64,000 bases of DNA from Nocardia sp. NBC_01503 (GCF_036327755.1 NZ_CP109596.1:620001-684000); one strand, 5' to 3'; shown: positions 43,983 through 53,283, counted from the stretch's first letter. The notes: a model not told the origin generated them from the sequence alone. Program-made: numbers and translations.

Positions 43983-44906
43983 TCAGGCTGCGGCGCGAAA
44001 TCCCGTGGGGCTCATGCCCTTGCGACGTTTGAAGGCCGCGCTGAAGCCGAAGGCATCGGCGTAGCCGAGTGCTTTCGCGATCTGGGCGACGGTGAGATCC
44101 GTTGTGGCGAGCAGTTCTTCGGCCTCGTCCATGCGGAATTCGGTGAGGTAGGCCAGGGGTGGGGTACCCATGATCGCGGCGAAGCGCTTGGCGAACAGCG
44201 CACGGGAGACGCCCGCCTGCGAAGCGAGTGACGCCACCGTCCACGGCACGCCGGGACGGGTGTGGATCGCCTGTAACGCGGGTGCGACCAGGGGATCGTT
44301 GACGCCGCGATACCAGGCGGGCGCCTCGCTTCCGGCCTGTTCGAACCAGCTGCGCAGGGTGCAGACCAGGCCCCAATCCAGCAGGCGATCCATCATGGCC
44401 TGCGAGCCCGCACTCTGACCGACGGCTTCGGCGGCGGCCGCCTCCATCCAGGGGCACATATCGGTGTCATCGCCGACCACCAGCACCGGTGGTAGTGCGC
44501 TTACCAGGCGTTCATGGCGTCGAGCGGAGGTCCGGTACGCGCCGACCACCAGCGCGGTCGCCTGCTCGGATTCGGAGTTCCACGCGATTCCACTCAAATC
44601 CGCTGCATCGCAGTCGGGTTCGGTGAAGCAGGCGATCTCGTACTCGGTATGCGGCACACCGACGGACCCGGGTTGATCGGCGAAGTGGAAGGGTTCGGGC
44701 CCTCGAATAATGGCGGTGTCATTGGTGACCAACGGGGTCCGACTGCCATCCGCGAGTACCAGGGTGCCGCCACCGCGCAGCACGGTGACCATGGTCATGG
44801 GTGCGCGGTCGGCGAAGCGAATCGCCCAGGGCGCGGCCAATACCGCGTGCGTGACGACCGATCCTTCAGCGCGAATACCGCCCAGCAGCTGACTCAGAGG
44901 ATCCAC
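43983..44906 (-). CDS. AraC-family regulator with N-terminal cupin domain
   Basis: A 307-residue regulator. The N-terminal cupin-like domain (residues 10-190: TMVTVLRGGGTLVLADGS and FHFADQPGSVGVPHTEYEI) senses a small molecule. The C-terminal double helix-turn-helix covers about 200-305 (VASLASQAGVSRALFAKRFAAIMG; LATTDLTVAQIAKALGYADAFGFSAAFKRRKGMSPTGFR, split). It is divergent from the oxidoreductase gene at 45024 with 117 bp between them, so it probably controls that gene. A 40-bp-spaced inverted repeat lies in the gap. Confidence 0.92.
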   Translation of the reverse strand: MDPLSQLLGGIRAEGSVVTHAVLAAPWAIRFADRAPMTMVTVLRGGGTLVLADGSRTPLVTNDTAIIRGPEPFHFADQPGSVGVPHTEYEIACFTEPDCDAADLSGIAWNSESEQATALVVGAYRTSARRHERLVSALPPVLVVGDDTDMCPWMEAAAAEAVGQSAGSQAMMDRLLDWGLVCTLRSWFEQAGSEAPAWYRGVNDPLVAPALQAIHTRPGVPWTVASLASQAGVSRALFAKRFAAIMGTPPLAYLTEFRMDEAEELLATTDLTVAQIAKALGYADAFGFSAAFKRRKGMSPTGFRAAA

Positions 44907-44915
44907 GACTCGACT

Positions 44916-44963
44916 GTAGACGAATTCCTATCCACTGGAGCGCTCTACCCATGGATCGTCTAC
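44916..44963. promoter_or_regulatory. Candidate operator of the AraC regulator
   Basis: Perfect 8-bp inverted repeats, GTAGACGA at 44916-44923 and TCGTCTAC at 44956-44963, with centres 40 bp apart (about four helical turns). A GAGCGCTC palindrome lies between them. The position between the divergent genes fits a regulator-binding site. Confidence 0.4.
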
Positions 44964-45023
44964 GCGATCACCGGTGTACTGGAGGCACGCAAGTCACTCG
45001 CTGCCCATTCAGGAGGAAATCCC

Positions 45024-45698
45024 TTGTCGCACAACGATACCCGCACCGCCCTCGTGGTGGTCTCGCATCACCGGTCCGATTCGCTCACCGCGCATATCGC
45101 CCGCCGCACCATCGCCCAACTCGAGGACGCCGGATACACCGTCGACCTGCTGGACCTGCACGCCGAGGGTTTCGACCCGCGCATGAACACCGAGGATCAG
45201 CCGGACTGGAACGACCGCGACAAGCCCTACTCCCCCGAGGTCGAAGACCATATGCGCCGCGTCCTGGCCGCCGAGGTCATCATCGCCGTCTTCCCCATCT
45301 ACTGGGCCTATATCCCGGCCCTGCTCAAGGGCTGGATCGACCGGGTCTGGAACTACGGATTCGCCTACGGCCGCAGCAAACCGCGCCTCGCGGGCAAGCG
45401 CATGCTCTGGCTCGGCCTGGCGGGTGCGACCGCCGACGACGCCATCATCCCCGCCATCCAGACCATGCTCGACACCCAGCTCAGCGCCTCGATCGCCTAC
45501 TATTGCGGCCTGTCGGACTCCCGGACGGTGGTCCTCCCGGACGCCGAGGAACGCCCGCAACGACTCGATGCCGCAGGCAATCTGGAGATCGGCGATGCCG
45601 TCACCGGCACGGCCCGCGATGCCCACTTCGCCGCCTTCGAACGCACGACGGCCCAGCATGTCACCGATTTCCTGACCCCAGTCGGTGTCCCGTCCTGA
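45024..45698 (+). CDS. NAD(P)H:quinone oxidoreductase-like flavodoxin-fold protein
   Basis: A 224-residue flavodoxin-fold oxidoreductase of the MdaB/NQO1 class. The N-terminal strand TRTALVVVSHHRSDSLT begins the FMN site, FPIYWAYIPALLKGWIDRVWNYGFAYG is the signature quinone-reductase helix, and LAGKRMLWLGLAG follows. It reduces quinones or related electrophiles with NAD(P)H. The start is TTG at 45024, directly after AGGAGG with six-base spacing, which is far stronger evidence than the long upstream frame. It is likely regulated by the divergent AraC gene. Confidence 0.9.
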   Translation: MSHNDTRTALVVVSHHRSDSLTAHIARRTIAQLEDAGYTVDLLDLHAEGFDPRMNTEDQPDWNDRDKPYSPEVEDHMRRVLAAEVIIAVFPIYWAYIPALLKGWIDRVWNYGFAYGRSKPRLAGKRMLWLGLAGATADDAIIPAIQTMLDTQLSASIAYYCGLSDSRTVVLPDAEERPQRLDAAGNLEIGDAVTGTARDAHFAAFERTTAQHVTDFLTPVGVPS

Positions 45699-45726
45699 AC
45701 CCCGCCGATCGCGCTACGGTGGATAT

Positions 45727-48006
45727 GTGGCAACACACTTGACGCATTGGGGAACATTCGAAGCCGAAAGCGACGGTGCGAGCCTCACCGCGGTACGGCC
45801 CTGGCACGGCGATCCGGAACCGATGCCGCTGATCGACAATGTCGCCTCCGCACAGCATCATCGGACCCGGATCGCGCAGCCGCATATCCGCAAGGGCTGG
45901 CTGGACAATGGTCCGGGCGCACCCGGACGGGGTGATGATCCGTTCGTACCGGTGTCCTGGGAAACCGCGCTGGATCTGCTCTCGGGCGAACTGCGCCGGG
46001 TATACGACGAGTACGGCGCGGAGGCGGTGTACGGCGGCTCCTACGGCTGGGCCAGCGCGGGGCGCTTCCATCACGCGCAGAGTCAGGCGCATCGGTTCCT
46101 CAATTGCCTGGGCGGTTACGTCCGGCACGTGAACAGTTACAGCATGGGCACCTCGACGGTGCTGCTGCCGCATATCCTCGCCGATCTGGGCTGGATGCTC
46201 GGTCACTCCACCAGTAAGGACGTCATCGCCGAGCACACCGAACTGGTGGTGGCCTTCGGCGGATTGTCGCCGAAGAACATCGCGGTGACCCCCGGCGGCG
46301 TATCGCGGCATCACGGGCGCGGCTGGGTGGCGGCGGCGCATGCGCGCGGCTGCCGGTTCGTCTCGGTCGGTCCGCTGCGCGATGACATCACCGCGGGCGC
46401 GGCGGCGGAGTGGCTGGCGCCGCGGCCCGGCACCGATGCGGCGCTGATGCTGGCGCTCGCCCAGGTGCTCGATGCGGAAGGCTTGGCGGACAAAGACTTT
46501 CTGAACAGCTACACCGTCGGTTACGACCGGTTCGCGGAGTACCTGCGCGGGCGGGCCGACGGTGCGGTCAAGGATCCGAACTGGGCCGAGACGATCACCG
46601 GAATCCCGGCCGACCGCATTCGGGCGCTCGCGCGTGAAATGGCCGCCGCACGAACCATGATCACGGTGAGCTGGTCGCTACAGCGGGCGCACCATGGTGA
46701 ACAGCCGGTCTGGCTCGGCGTCGTCCTCGCGGCGATGCTCGGCCAGATCGGTTTGCCCGGTGGCGGTTTCGGCCACGGCTACGGCTCGGCGGGGATGGTC
46801 GGCGAGCCGACCCGGAAGCGGTCCGTACCGCGCTTTCCGCAGGGGCACAACCCGATCGAGACCTTCATCCCGGTCGCCCGGATCGCCGATATGCTGCTCG
46901 AGCCCGGCGCGGACTACGACTACAACGGCCAGCGGCTCCGGTATCCGGATATTCGGCTGGTCTACTGGTGCGGCGGCAATCCGTTCCACCACCATCAGGA
47001 TCTGGCCCGGCTGCGCACCGCCTTCGCGCGGCCCGAGACCGTCGTGGTGCACGACGCGTTCTGGACGGGCACCGCACGCCATGCCGACATCGTGCTCCCG
47101 GCGACCATGACCATCGAACGCGATGATTTCGGCGCGGGCGAGAACGATCCGATGTTCTTCCCGATGCCCGCGCTGACCCGCCCGCACGAGCAGGCCCGCG
47201 ATGACTACGCCATCTTCGCCGGGCTGGCCGAAAAGCTGGGAATAGGAAAGGAATTCACGCAGGGACGCACCTCCCAGGAGTGGCTGCGGCACCTCTATGA
47301 CGAATGGCGGGGCGATACCGCCGAGCTGCCGGACTTCGATACGTTCTGGGCGGGCGACGGGATCGAACTGCCGACCGTCGGCGAGTCCGAGCAGGTGATG
47401 TTCGCCGATTTCCGCGCCGATCCGCAGGGGCATCCGCTCACCACCCCGACCGGTCGTATCGAGATCTTCTCCGAGACCATCGACGGCTTCGGCTATCCGG
47501 ACTGCCCGGGGCATCCGGTCTGGCTGGAGCCCGCCGAATGGCTGGGCAGCCCCGCGGCGGAACAATTCCCGCTGCAATTGGTCGCCAATCAACCGCGCTC
47601 GAAACTACACAGTCAGCTCGATGTCGGCGCGCACAGTCAATCCACGAAAATCGCCGGGCGCGAACCGGTTCGGCTGCATCCGTCGGACGCGGACGCGCGC
47701 GGGCTGCACAGCGGTGACATCGTGCGGATCCACAATGATCGCGGGGCCTGCCTGGCCGGGCTGATCGTCGACGACGCGGTCCGGCCCGGGGTAGCGCAAC
47801 TCTCCACCGGCGCCTGGTACGACCCGGACCCCGACGATCCGAGCTTCTGCCGCCACGGCAATCCGAATGTGCTTACCGCCGACCGTCCTTCGTCGAGCTT
47901 GAGCCAGGGCTGCACCGGCCAGTTGAGCCTCGTCGAGATCCGGGCCTATCGCGATGAGGTCCCGGATCTCACTGTCGGCAGTCCGCCCGCGACGGTTCTC
48001 GACTAG
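45727..48006 (+). CDS. Molybdopterin oxidoreductase, BisC/DMSO-reductase type
   Basis: A 759-residue bis-MGD enzyme like biotin sulfoxide and TMAO reductases. The Mo-coordinating serine is in NSYSMGTSTVLLPH near residue 140, and MGD-binding segments include GSYGWASAGRFHHAQSQAHR and LVYWCGGNPFHHHQDL. There is no twin-arginine signal peptide, so it is cytosolic as in BisC. The C-terminal MGD domain (from about 610) includes QLVANQPRSKLHSQLD. The GTG at 45727 gives the family start (VATHLTHWGTFE); the extra frame upstream overlaps the previous gene. The molybdenum route is also represented by fdhD, far to the left. Confidence 0.88.
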   Translation: MATHLTHWGTFEAESDGASLTAVRPWHGDPEPMPLIDNVASAQHHRTRIAQPHIRKGWLDNGPGAPGRGDDPFVPVSWETALDLLSGELRRVYDEYGAEAVYGGSYGWASAGRFHHAQSQAHRFLNCLGGYVRHVNSYSMGTSTVLLPHILADLGWMLGHSTSKDVIAEHTELVVAFGGLSPKNIAVTPGGVSRHHGRGWVAAAHARGCRFVSVGPLRDDITAGAAAEWLAPRPGTDAALMLALAQVLDAEGLADKDFLNSYTVGYDRFAEYLRGRADGAVKDPNWAETITGIPADRIRALAREMAAARTMITVSWSLQRAHHGEQPVWLGVVLAAMLGQIGLPGGGFGHGYGSAGMVGEPTRKRSVPRFPQGHNPIETFIPVARIADMLLEPGADYDYNGQRLRYPDIRLVYWCGGNPFHHHQDLARLRTAFARPETVVVHDAFWTGTARHADIVLPATMTIERDDFGAGENDPMFFPMPALTRPHEQARDDYAIFAGLAEKLGIGKEFTQGRTSQEWLRHLYDEWRGDTAELPDFDTFWAGDGIELPTVGESEQVMFADFRADPQGHPLTTPTGRIEIFSETIDGFGYPDCPGHPVWLEPAEWLGSPAAEQFPLQLVANQPRSKLHSQLDVGAHSQSTKIAGREPVRLHPSDADARGLHSGDIVRIHNDRGACLAGLIVDDAVRPGVAQLSTGAWYDPDPDDPSFCRHGNPNVLTADRPSSSLSQGCTGQLSLVEIRAYRDEVPDLTVGSPPATVLD

Positions 48007-48008
48007 AC

Positions 48009-48839
48009 CTAGATACCGGTCCAGGGCGTACCGGTGATGAGTTCGTAGGCCTGCATGTACTTCCGGCGGGTGACATCGATGACCTCGGCCGGGATCTCCG
48101 GGCCGGGGTACTCCTTGTTCCAGCCGGTATCGACGGACCAGTCGCGCACGTACTGCTTGTCGAAGGAGGCCTGCGGGCGGCCGGGCTCGTAGTCCTCGGC
48201 GGGCCAGAAGCGCGAGGAGTCGGAGGTGAGGACCTCATCGCCGAGGGTGAGAACGTCACCGTCCCAACCGAATTCGACCTTGGTGTCGGCGATGATGACA
48301 CCGCGCGAGGCGGCGTGCTCGGCGCCGCGCGAGTAGATCTCCAGGGTCAGATCGCGCAGCTTGTTCGCGACCTCCGCGCCCTCCTGGTTGATCACCTCGG
48401 CGAATGAGATGGGCTCGTCATGGCCCTCATCGGCCTTCGTGCTCGGGGTGAAGAGCGGCTCCGGCAGCTTGTCGCCGTCACGCAGTCCGGGGGGCAGCGC
48501 GATACCGGAGACGGTACCGCTGCGCTTGTACTCGGCCAGGCCACCGCCGGTCAGGTAACCACGCGCGACGCACTCGACCTTCAGCATCTTCAGCGGCTTG
48601 ACCCGCACCCCGCGCCCGGCGAACTCCGCGGGCACATCGGTGGTGGAGAGAATGTGATTGGGAATCCCGTCGAAGAACCCGAACCACCAGTTCGACAACT
48701 GGGTGAGCATGGCCCCCTTCTCCGGAATCGGAGTGGGCAGCACCACGTCGAACACCGACACCCGGTCGGATGCGACCAGGATCAGCGAATCGCCGTCCTC
48801 GTACAGGTCGCGCACCTTACCGGCGTGAATGTGCTTCAA
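48009..48839 (-). CDS. purC: Phosphoribosylaminoimidazole-succinocarboxamide synthase
   Basis: A 276-residue SAICAR synthetase of purine biosynthesis: CAIR + Asp + ATP gives SAICAR. Signature segments are GKVRDLYEDGDSLILVASDRVSVFDVVLPTPIPEKG and VIIADTKVEFGWDGD, the latter with the acidic metal site. The C-terminus ends GTPWTGI. The start is TTG at 48839, with the unusually strong AGGAGG six bases upstream. The GTG 36 bases farther up would add a non-homologous extension. It is convergent with the molybdoenzyme and divergent from pepN (164 bp). Confidence 0.95.
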   Translation of the reverse strand: MKHIHAGKVRDLYEDGDSLILVASDRVSVFDVVLPTPIPEKGAMLTQLSNWWFGFFDGIPNHILSTTDVPAEFAGRGVRVKPLKMLKVECVARGYLTGGGLAEYKRSGTVSGIALPPGLRDGDKLPEPLFTPSTKADEGHDEPISFAEVINQEGAEVANKLRDLTLEIYSRGAEHAASRGVIIADTKVEFGWDGDVLTLGDEVLTSDSSRFWPAEDYEPGRPQASFDKQYVRDWSVDTGWNKEYPGPEIPAEVIDVTRRKYMQAYELITGTPWTGI

Positions 48840-49003
48840 CTTCTCCTCCTCGGACTGGGATCGCTGCCACCGCACACCCTACCGACGTGCCGATTCGGCC
48901 CGGCACCCCGCCATAACCAGCAGCGAACGACCCAGCGGACATGGCATTGTTGGCACAGTCGCGTCCCAACACGGCACAGAGTTCCGAGAGCGAAGGAGCA
49001 CCC

Positions 49004-51592
49004 TTGTCCGCACCGAATCTCACCCGCGAGCAGGCGATCGAACGCGCCGCAACGGTCCAGGTGGAGAACTACCGCGTCGAATTGGACCTGACCGGGCAGC
49101 CCACCAGCGCCGAAGCGGCGACCAGCGACCTCTTCTTCTCGCGCTCCACGGTGACATTCACGGCGACACCGGGCGCGCGGACCTTCATCGACTTCGTCGG
49201 CGCGGGCCTGCGCTCGGCCGTCCTGAACGGTGTCGCGATCGATGTCAGCGGTTATGACGAATCGCAGGGGCTGACCCTCACCGATCTGGCCGCCAGCAAT
49301 GAACTGGTCATCGAGGCCGATGCCGAGTACTCGCACACCGGCGAGGGTCTGCACCGCTTCGTCGACCCCACCGACAACAAGGTCTACCTGTACTCGCAGT
49401 TCGAAACCGCCGATGCCAAGCGCATGTTCGCGTGCTTCGACCAGCCGGACCTCAAGGCGACCTACGACATGATCGTCACCGCGCCGGAGGACTGGGAGGT
49501 CATCTCCAATGGCGCGGTGGTCACCAGCCGCACCATCGGCACCGTGGTCGAACACACCTTCGCCACCACGCCTCGGATGAGCACCTATCTGGTGGCGATC
49601 ATCGCCGGTCCGTACGCCAAGTGGACCGACAGCTACTCCGATTCACACGGGGAGATCCCGCTCGGCATCTACTGCCGCGCCTCGCTCGCCGAATACATGG
49701 ACGCCGAAAGGCTTTTCACCGAAACCAAGCAGGGTTTCGGCTTCTATCACACCAATTTCGGTGTGCCCTATGCCTTCGGCAAGTACGACCAGCTGTTCGT
49801 CCCCGAATTCAACGCGGGCGCAATGGAGAACGCGGGCGCGGTCACCTTCCTGGAAGATTATGTGTTCCGCTCCAAGGTGACTCGCGCCTCCTATGAGCGC
49901 CGCTGCGAGACCGTGCTGCACGAGATGGCGCATATGTGGTTCGGCGATCTGGTCACCATGAAGTGGTGGGACGACCTGTGGCTGAACGAATCCTTCGCCA
50001 CCTTCGCCTCGGTGCTCTGCCAGGTCGGCGCGACCGAATACACCAATGCCTGGACCACTTTCGCGAATGTGGAGAAGTCCTGGGCATACCGGCAGGATCA
50101 GCTGCCGTCCACGCATCCCATTGCCGCCGATATCCCGGATCTGCACGCGGTCGAGGTGAACTTCGACGGAATCACCTATGCCAAGGGCGCTTCCGTACTG
50201 AAGCAGCTGGTGGCCTACGTCGGGCAGGAGCCGTTCCTGGCCGGATTGCGCGACTACTTCACCGAACACGCCTACGGCAACGCCACTTTCGATGATCTGG
50301 TGGGTGCGCTGGAGAAGGCGTCCGGACGTGACCTGTCCGACTGGGGTGCGCAGTGGCTCAAGACCACCGGCCTGAATATCCTGCGGCCGGAGTTCACCGT
50401 CGACGGCGACGGCAAGTACAGCTCGTTCACCGTCATCCAGGACGGCGCGGAGCCGGGCGCGGGTGAGCGGCGCACGCACCGCCTGGCCATCGGCATCTAC
50501 GACGATCAGGACGGAAAGCTGGTGCGCACCAAGCGCATCGAGCTCGATATCAACCCGGCCGAGCGCACCGAGGTGCCTGAGCTGATCGGTATCGCGCAGG
50601 GCAAGCTGGTGCTGGTCAATGACGACGACCTCACCTACTGCTCGGTGCGGCTGGACTCCGGCTCGCTGCAGACCGTGGTGGATCGCATCGCCGATATCGC
50701 CGAACCGCTGCCCCGCACACTGGCCTGGTCGGCGGCCTGGGAAATGACCCGGCAGGCCGAGATGCGCGCCCGCGATTTCGTCGCCCTGGTACAGCGCGGT
50801 GTCGGCGCGGAGACCGAAATCGGTGTGGTGCAACGCCTGCTGATGCAGGCGCACACCGCCATCTCCGCCTACGCCGATCCGAATTGGGCGGCCGAAACCG
50901 GCTGGGGCGAATTCGCCGACCGCCTGCTCTCGCTGGCACGCGCCGCCGAACCCGGCTCCGACCACCAGCTGGCCTTCGTCAACGCCCTCACCGGAGCGCA
51001 CCTGTCCGTCCGCCATATCGAGGCGCTGCGCCAGGTCCTCGAGGGCGATCCGGCGGCGGCCCTGCCCGGCCTCGAGGTCGACACCGACCTGCGCTGGCGG
51101 CTCATCCAGGCCCTCGCCGCCGCCGGCGATCTCGACAACGACGGTATCGAAACCCCCGCCATCGACAGCGAATTGGCGCGCGACGATACCGCCGCCGGTC
51201 GGCGTCAAGCCGCCGCCGCGGCCACGGCCCGCCCGCAGATCCCGGTCAAGGCCAAGGCGTGGGCCACGGTCATGCAGGACGATGCGGTCCCCAATATCAC
51301 CGCCCGCGCGATCGTCGCCGGCTTCGCCCCGGTCGGCCAGGCCGACCTGCTCACCCCCTACGTCGAACGCTACTTCGCCGAAATCCCGTCGGTCTGGGAC
51401 CGCCGCTCCAGCGAAGTCGCCCAAACCGTAGTGGTCGGCCTCTACCCGCACTGGGCCATCACCGAAGAGGCGGTGGCGGTAGCCGACAAGTTCCTCTCCA
51501 ACGACCATCCCCCGGCCCTGCGCCGCCTGGTCGTGGAGGGCAAGGCGGGCATCGAACGCTCCCTGCGCGCCCGAGCCTTCGACCGCTCGTAA
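49004..51592 (+). CDS. pepN: Aminopeptidase N (M1 metallopeptidase)
   Basis: An 862-residue zinc aminopeptidase. The GAMENAGAVTF exopeptidase motif lies near residue 270, HEMAHMWFGD (HExxH) near 307, and the third ligand is the Glu of WLNESFATF 18 residues later. The C-terminal ERAP-like helical domain follows from about 525. It trims N-terminal residues from peptides, including those produced by Clp proteases. The start TTG at 49004 follows AAGGAG; an ATG 63 bases upstream gives an extension without homology. Position matches pepN (Rv2467) in mycobacteria. Confidence 0.96.
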   Translation: MSAPNLTREQAIERAATVQVENYRVELDLTGQPTSAEAATSDLFFSRSTVTFTATPGARTFIDFVGAGLRSAVLNGVAIDVSGYDESQGLTLTDLAASNELVIEADAEYSHTGEGLHRFVDPTDNKVYLYSQFETADAKRMFACFDQPDLKATYDMIVTAPEDWEVISNGAVVTSRTIGTVVEHTFATTPRMSTYLVAIIAGPYAKWTDSYSDSHGEIPLGIYCRASLAEYMDAERLFTETKQGFGFYHTNFGVPYAFGKYDQLFVPEFNAGAMENAGAVTFLEDYVFRSKVTRASYERRCETVLHEMAHMWFGDLVTMKWWDDLWLNESFATFASVLCQVGATEYTNAWTTFANVEKSWAYRQDQLPSTHPIAADIPDLHAVEVNFDGITYAKGASVLKQLVAYVGQEPFLAGLRDYFTEHAYGNATFDDLVGALEKASGRDLSDWGAQWLKTTGLNILRPEFTVDGDGKYSSFTVIQDGAEPGAGERRTHRLAIGIYDDQDGKLVRTKRIELDINPAERTEVPELIGIAQGKLVLVNDDDLTYCSVRLDSGSLQTVVDRIADIAEPLPRTLAWSAAWEMTRQAEMRARDFVALVQRGVGAETEIGVVQRLLMQAHTAISAYADPNWAAETGWGEFADRLLSLARAAEPGSDHQLAFVNALTGAHLSVRHIEALRQVLEGDPAAALPGLEVDTDLRWRLIQALAAAGDLDNDGIETPAIDSELARDDTAAGRRQAAAAATARPQIPVKAKAWATVMQDDAVPNITARAIVAGFAPVGQADLLTPYVERYFAEIPSVWDRRSSEVAQTVVVGLYPHWAITEEAVAVADKFLSNDHPPALRRLVVEGKAGIERSLRARAFDRS

Positions 51593-51604
51593 CCCGCACT
51601 CCCA

Positions 51605-51636
51605 CAGCCCCTTTCGCCGTCGCGCGAGAGGGGCTG
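51605..51636 (+). terminator. Stem-loop after pepN
   Basis: CAGCCCCTTTCGC pairs with GCGAGAGGGGCTG around a six-base loop, one G-T wobble. It lies 12 bp after the pepN stop. No U-tract follows (ATTTCC after GCGGT), so it is likely a weak or Rho-assisted terminator. Confidence 0.55.
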
Positions 51637-51701
51637 CGGTATTTCCGAGACCCTCGCCATTCGATGCGGAGCCAACCCGGCATCCCGGCAAACGAAACCC
51701 C

Positions 51702-51789
51702 GTCATCCCGGCGCGTTTTCAGCCGGGATCCACACAATCGGCCGATGAGCAGCCCGCGTGGATCCCGGCCAAAAGCAGGCCGGGATGAC
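51702..51789. repeat. Intergenic nested palindrome, copy 4 (two half-units)
   Basis: Left half 51702-51735, right half 51758-51789, inverted, with a spacer. It fills most of the 305-bp gap between pepN and the ClpP-like pair; the rest (51790-51897) has the direct repeat CTGCTGTGGGC twice but no clear promoter. Confidence 0.9.
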
Positions 51790-51897
51790 GGGTCGGCGAG
51801 ATCCCGGGGCGGGTGGGATCGGGGGTGCTGCTGTGGGCGGATCTGCTGTGGGCAGCGGGGGCGGAAATTTCGGCCGGGTCTGGGGCACGGTGGATTC

Positions 51898-52503
51898 ATG
51901 GCACAGGACGAGAAGACGCCGATGTTCAACTGGCGCACACGGGAACAGCTGTTCGGTAAGCGAATTCTGGTGCTGGACGGGGCACTCGACGATGACAACG
52001 GGGCGCTGCTCATGACGCAGTTGCTGCAGTTGGCGGCCGAGGATTCCGAGACCGGGATCTCGCTGTGGATTCACTCGCCCGGCGGGTCGGTGCCCGCCAT
52101 GCTCGCGATTCGCGATGTGATGCGACTGGTGCCCTGCGACGTTTCAACGCTCGCGCTCGGATTGGCGTGCAGCGCAGGACAATTCCTGCTCTCCTCGGGC
52201 ACCCCGGGTAAGCGGTACGCACTGCCGCACGCGCGAATTCTCATGCACCAGGGGTCGGCCGGAATCGGCGGCAGCGCAGTCGAGGTGGAGGTGCAGGCCG
52301 ATGATCTGCGGTACACCGTGCAGACCGTGCTCGGGTTGATCGCCCAGGACACCGGGCAGCCCTTCGACCAGGTCTACGACGATTCCCTGCACGATCGCTG
52401 GTTCACCGCGACGCAGGCGAAGGAGTACGGATTCATCGACGGCATCGTCGAATCCTTCTGGCAGATCGTCCCGCAACGACAGAAGATGGGGATCTCGGCA
52501 TGA
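51898..52503 (+). CDS. ClpP-like protease subunit with intact triad (ClpP3-type)
   Basis: A 201-residue ClpP paralog outside the housekeeping operon. All catalytic features are present at the same spacing as ClpP1 of this window: Ser92 (LACSAGQF), His117 (LMHQGSAG), Asp166 (LHDRWFT), and HSPGGSV in the oxyanion loop. The N-terminus (MAQDEKTPMFNWRTREQLFGKRILVLDG) is longer before the fold than in ClpP1 of many bacteria. The next gene overlaps its stop codon (ATGA at 52500-52503), so the two subunits are made together. Start: ATG at 51898, with a weak GGTGG ribosome binding site nearby. The neighbouring PopR-like regulator suggests the clpP3-clpP4 operon type known from Streptomyces. Confidence 0.9.
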   Translation: MAQDEKTPMFNWRTREQLFGKRILVLDGALDDDNGALLMTQLLQLAAEDSETGISLWIHSPGGSVPAMLAIRDVMRLVPCDVSTLALGLACSAGQFLLSSGTPGKRYALPHARILMHQGSAGIGGSAVEVEVQADDLRYTVQTVLGLIAQDTGQPFDQVYDDSLHDRWFTATQAKEYGFIDGIVESFWQIVPQRQKMGISA

Positions 52504-53090
52504 CCAGCTACACCATTCCCAATGTGATCGCCCAGCATCCGCGCGGCGAGCGCATCATGGACGTCTACTCACATCTGCTGGCCGAGCGGATCGTATATCT
52601 GGGCACACCAATCGATTCCGGCGTCGCCAATGCCCTCATCGCCCAACTTCTGCACCTGGATGCCGACAGTCCGGGCCAGGAGATCAACCTCTACATCAAC
52701 TGCGAGGGCGGCGACCTCTCCGCCATGCTCGCCGTCTACGACACCATGCAGCACATCTCGTCCCCGGTCGCGACAACCTGCGTGGGCCAAGCCATCGCCG
52801 TGGGCGCGGTCCTGCTCGCGGGCGGTGCGAAAGGCCGCCGCACCATGCTCCCGCACGCCCGAGTGGTGCTGCACCAGCCCGCCATCAGCGGCCGGGGCAC
52901 CATCCCCGACCTGATCATCCAGGCCGACGAGGTGGTCCGTCTTCGCGCCGAGGTGGAGGCCATCCTCTCCGAACACACCGGCCAACCCCTCGAAGCCCTC
53001 CGCCGGGACACCGACCGCGACCGCGTCCTCACCGCCGAAGCCGCCCGCACCTACGGCCTCGTCGACCAAATCCTCGGTCCCAGAGACTGA
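52500..53090 (+). CDS. ClpP-like subunit lacking the catalytic serine (ClpP4-type, degenerate)
   Basis: A 196-residue ClpP paralog. His125 (VLHQPAIS) and Asp174 (DTDRDRV) are in place, but the residue 25 positions before the histidine, the nucleophile in every active ClpP, is Ala100 (GQAIAVGAV). In addition the oxyanion loop NSPGGS is changed to NCEGGD. The rest of the fold (GTPIDSGVANALIAQLL, AVYDTMQ, TYGLVDQIL) is normal, and the gene is unbroken, so it is predicted to be a structural, non-cleaving subunit like ClpR. It overlaps the preceding ClpP gene by four bases and probably assembles with it in mixed rings. Confidence 0.88.
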   Translation: MTSYTIPNVIAQHPRGERIMDVYSHLLAERIVYLGTPIDSGVANALIAQLLHLDADSPGQEINLYINCEGGDLSAMLAVYDTMQHISSPVATTCVGQAIAVGAVLLAGGAKGRRTMLPHARVVLHQPAISGRGTIPDLIIQADEVVRLRAEVEAILSEHTGQPLEALRRDTDRDRVLTAEAARTYGLVDQILGPRD

Positions 53091-53108
53091 TTCATGGGCT
53101 GATACGAG

Positions 53109-53192
53109 GTCCCGGCGCGCTTCGACCGGATCCATCGAAAGCCGCCGGGGCACAGCCGGTATGGATCCCGGCCAAAAGCATGCCGGGATGAC
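53109..53192. repeat. Intergenic nested palindrome, copy 5 (degenerate left half)
   Basis: Right half at 53160-53192 is typical (ATGGATCCCGG to CCGGGATGAC). The left half (53109-53137) is worn. It lies 19 bp after the second ClpP-like gene and ahead of the convergent regulator. Confidence 0.75.
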
Positions 53193-53283
53193 GGAGGGCT
53201 TCCGCGACCTACGCCGCGATGCGTCAGGCAGTCGGCAGAACGCCTAGATGCATCGGGGGCGGCCACCAGGACGGGGCAATGCG

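Noticed and set aside
49643..51706. 687-residue minus-strand frame opposite pepN
   Set aside because: Same reason: the plus strand encodes a complete M1 aminopeptidase, and the minus frame has no recognisable domain.
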